Assembly: GCA_026713305.1 (NCBI GenBank)
Contig: JAPOOS010000164.1
Span: 1 to 34,306 of the forward strand
DNA: 34,306 nucleotides
Origin: Paracoccaceae bacterium
Lineage (GTDB): Bacteria; Pseudomonadota; Alphaproteobacteria; Rhodobacterales; Rhodobacteraceae
Direction of reading: 5' to 3'
Of the stretch, positions 32,863-34,306 are shown piece by piece. Below the pieces are notes generated by a model that saw only the letters and a list, made by a program, of their open reading frames with translations, did not search any database and was not told the origin of the DNA. Made by a program: the position numbers and the translations under genes. Each line of letters opens with the position of its first letter. Positions within the stretch are counted from its first letter, which is position 1.

Positions 32863-33440
32863 TGCGGGCATTGGTTCTCTTTGCCCATCCGGTTCCGGAC
32901 AGCTATTCCGCTTCGCTGCACAGGATTGTCGTGGACACACTCGAAGGCAGGGGTTGGGAAGTCGACGACTGCGACCTTTACGCCGAGCGCTTCAACCCGG
33001 TGCTCAGCCTTGAGGAACGTCGCAGCTACCACGACGAGCCCGGCAATGTCGCGCCCGTCAAGAAGTATGTCGACAGGTTGCAGAGCGCCCAAGCCCTGGT
33101 CCTGGTGTTTCCAGTGTGGATTTTCGGGTTTCCGGCCATTCTCAAGGGATTTTTCGATCGCGTCTGTCTGCCTGGCGTGGCATTTCGACTGGTTGACGGT
33201 CGCGTGGCGCCGAACCTCCAAAACATTCGCAGTCTTGCCGCCGTAACGACCTATGGCGGCACTCGCCTGCGGGCGCTGCTGGCGGGAGATCCACCTCGCA
33301 AAATTGTCACTCGCTCCGTTCGCTTCTACTGCCAGCCGGAAAGGATGCGATATCTGGCGCTGTACGACATGAACCGCGCCACCGAACACCGGCTGAAGGC
33401 GTTTCAGAAGCGGGTGCAAAGCGAATTTGAAGGTTTCTGA
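32862..33440 (+). CDS. NAD(P)H:quinone oxidoreductase-type flavoprotein, copy 1
   Basis: A flavodoxin-like (Flavodoxin_2) protein of 192 residues. The nucleotide/flavin loop near the N-terminus is LVLFAHPVPDSYSASL, and the flavin-binding VFPVWIFGFPAILKGFFDRVCLPG (about residues 78-101) is the family signature. Such enzymes (NQO1, KefF/MdaB types) bind FMN or FAD and carry out two-electron reductions with NAD(P)H. The ATG shares a base with the oxidase stop (TGATG); a TTG one codon earlier is unlikely. A related gene follows immediately. Confidence 0.87.
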   Translation: MRALVLFAHPVPDSYSASLHRIVVDTLEGRGWEVDDCDLYAERFNPVLSLEERRSYHDEPGNVAPVKKYVDRLQSAQALVLVFPVWIFGFPAILKGFFDRVCLPGVAFRLVDGRVAPNLQNIRSLAAVTTYGGTRLRALLAGDPPRKIVTRSVRFYCQPERMRYLALYDMNRATEHRLKAFQKRVQSEFEGF

Positions 33441-34036
33441 TGCAGACGCTTGTCGTCTTCTGTCACCCAAGTCACGAGAGCTTCAACGCCGCGGTCCTGG
33501 AAACCGTCACGCAGCGCCTGCAATCGAAGGGCGTGGAACACCGCGTTCGCGACCTGTATGGCGACAATTTCAATCCGGTAATGACAATGAGCGAGCTTGC
33601 CGGATATCTGGACTCCCCCGCCAACCGCAACGCTCTTCAGACGGATGTCGAGAATCTTCTGTGGTGCGATACTCTGGTGTTTGTGTATCCGACCTGGTGG
33701 TACGGATTGCCGGCCATGCTCAAGGGCTGGCTTGACCGGGCCATGCTGCCTGGCGTGGCATTTCACTTGCCGGAAAGCGAGAGAGCACGGATCCGTCCGG
33801 GCCTGCGGCATGTCGGAAGGCTTGCGCTGTTCACGACCTGCGGAGCCAGCTGGCTCCAAACGCAGCTAATGGGCGCGCCCGGCAAGAGAACCATCATGCG
33901 CGGCGTCAGGCATCTCTGTGCACCCAGGTTGAGGTGCGCATACGCTGCCCATTATCGCATGGACTTTTCGACGCAGCGCAGTCGAAGGAAGCATCTCGAC
34001 AATGTGGCCGCCAAAATGGACCGGCTGCTCAAGTGA
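33440..34036 (+). CDS. NAD(P)H:quinone oxidoreductase-type flavoprotein, copy 2
   Basis: 198 residues, same family as the preceding gene. It has VVFCHPSHESFNAAV at the N-terminus and VYPTWWYGLPAMLKGWLDRAMLPGVAF as the flavin-binding region. The two copies align along their length, and both share D-L-Y-x-x-x-FNPV, but they are clearly diverged, so the duplication is not recent. The copies may form a heterodimer or act on successive intermediates. Its ATG overlaps the previous TGA by one base (TGATG), extending the coupled block. Confidence 0.87.
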   Translation: MQTLVVFCHPSHESFNAAVLETVTQRLQSKGVEHRVRDLYGDNFNPVMTMSELAGYLDSPANRNALQTDVENLLWCDTLVFVYPTWWYGLPAMLKGWLDRAMLPGVAFHLPESERARIRPGLRHVGRLALFTTCGASWLQTQLMGAPGKRTIMRGVRHLCAPRLRCAYAAHYRMDFSTQRSRRKHLDNVAAKMDRLLK

Positions 34037-34091
34037 GATTCCAGGTGCAACAGCCCCGGCCCTGCCACGGCTGAACGAACAAGGAGGCCCA

Positions 34092-34306
34092 ATGTATCGC
34101 AACTGGATGGAGATTTCCGCAGCCGGCTACAGCAAGACCGACGTGCAGCAAACCGTTGCCGTCCTTCCAACCGCCGCAATCGAACAGCATGGCCCTCACC
34201 TGCCGGTGGGAACTGATTCGTTGATCGCCACAGGCATGTTGTCCGAAGTGGCAAAGTCGCCACCCGAGGTCGCAAGGCTGCGTGTGCTTCCGGTTCAGAC
34301 CGTCGG
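34092..34306 (+). CDS. creatininase family protein (partial, 3' end beyond window)
   Basis: 71 codons of a creatininase-fold amidohydrolase cut by the window edge. The N-terminal signature AVLPTAAIEQHGPHLPVGTD carries the usual metal ligands Glu, His and Asp. AAGGAGG lies 4 bases before the ATG. It starts 55 bases after the second flavoprotein in the same direction and is probably the next operon member. Family enzymes hydrolyse cyclic amides (creatinine), formamidopyrimidines (the archaeal ArfB/FAPy hydrolase) or process peptides (MftE). In this setting, opening or deformylation of a nitrogen heterocycle is an attractive role. Confidence 0.88.
   Translation, partial: MYRNWMEISAAGYSKTDVQQTVAVLPTAAIEQHGPHLPVGTDSLIATGMLSEVAKSPPEVARLRVLPVQTV

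Noticed and set aside
31474..32940. 488-codon minus-strand frame opposite the FAD oxidase
   Set aside because: Antisense shadow of a gene with clear FAD-binding motifs. No ribosome binding site or recognisable domain.

Overview
The window looks like chromosome from a Gram-negative, rod-shaped bacterium, most likely an alphaproteobacterium. The basis is the linkage of leuA to mreBCD-mrdA-rodA, a metal-type KDO-8-phosphate synthase (which implies LPS), and GC-rich codon use. This is inference; there is no rRNA or other taxonomic marker here. A long ankyrin-repeat protein, a Na+/H+ antiporter, several decayed mobile or toxin-antitoxin remnants and only about 75% coding sequence fit a marine or host-associated lineage with relaxed selection, but do not prove it.

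Layout. 1-3.9 kb: a DUF445 membrane protein on the minus strand, then a gene-poor stretch holding a dead HigBA toxin-antitoxin pair. 3.9-12.1 kb: leuA, then a compact cell-shape operon mreB-mreC-mreD-mrdA(PBP2)-rodA with a GhrA-type hydroxyacid dehydrogenase 5 bases behind it. 12.1-17.5 kb: an accessory region with a 546-residue protein of 15 exact 34-residue ankyrin repeats, a possible 53-residue membrane peptide, a dead IS5-type transposase and a PIF1-like helicase. 17.9-24.6 kb: nhaA, kdsA and a phosphomanno/glucomutase, a tRNA-Gln(TTG) with a good promoter, a three-histidine-box membrane hydroxylase and a PPK2 polyphosphate kinase. 24.6-25.8 kb: gene-poor, with an IS630-type transposase remnant next to a 10-bp inverted repeat.

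25.8-34.3 kb is the most interesting part: a divergently arranged, uncharacterised catabolic locus. Leftward: an MhpD/fumarylacetoacetase-fold enzyme followed by a Rid-family protein that lacks the usual arginine. Rightward: an NMT1/THI5-type binding protein, ABC ATPase and permease, a CodA-like amidohydrolase, an FAD-linked oxidase, two tandem NAD(P)H:quinone-type flavoproteins and a creatininase-family enzyme cut by the window edge. Four consecutive junctions from permease to second flavoprotein overlap by 1-4 bases, so these proteins probably serve one pathway: import of a small nitrogenous (perhaps heterocyclic) compound, hydrolytic deamination or ring opening, flavin oxidation/reduction, a second amide hydrolysis, and disposal of an enamine/enoate carbon skeleton by the leftward pair. 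The substrate cannot be named from sequence.
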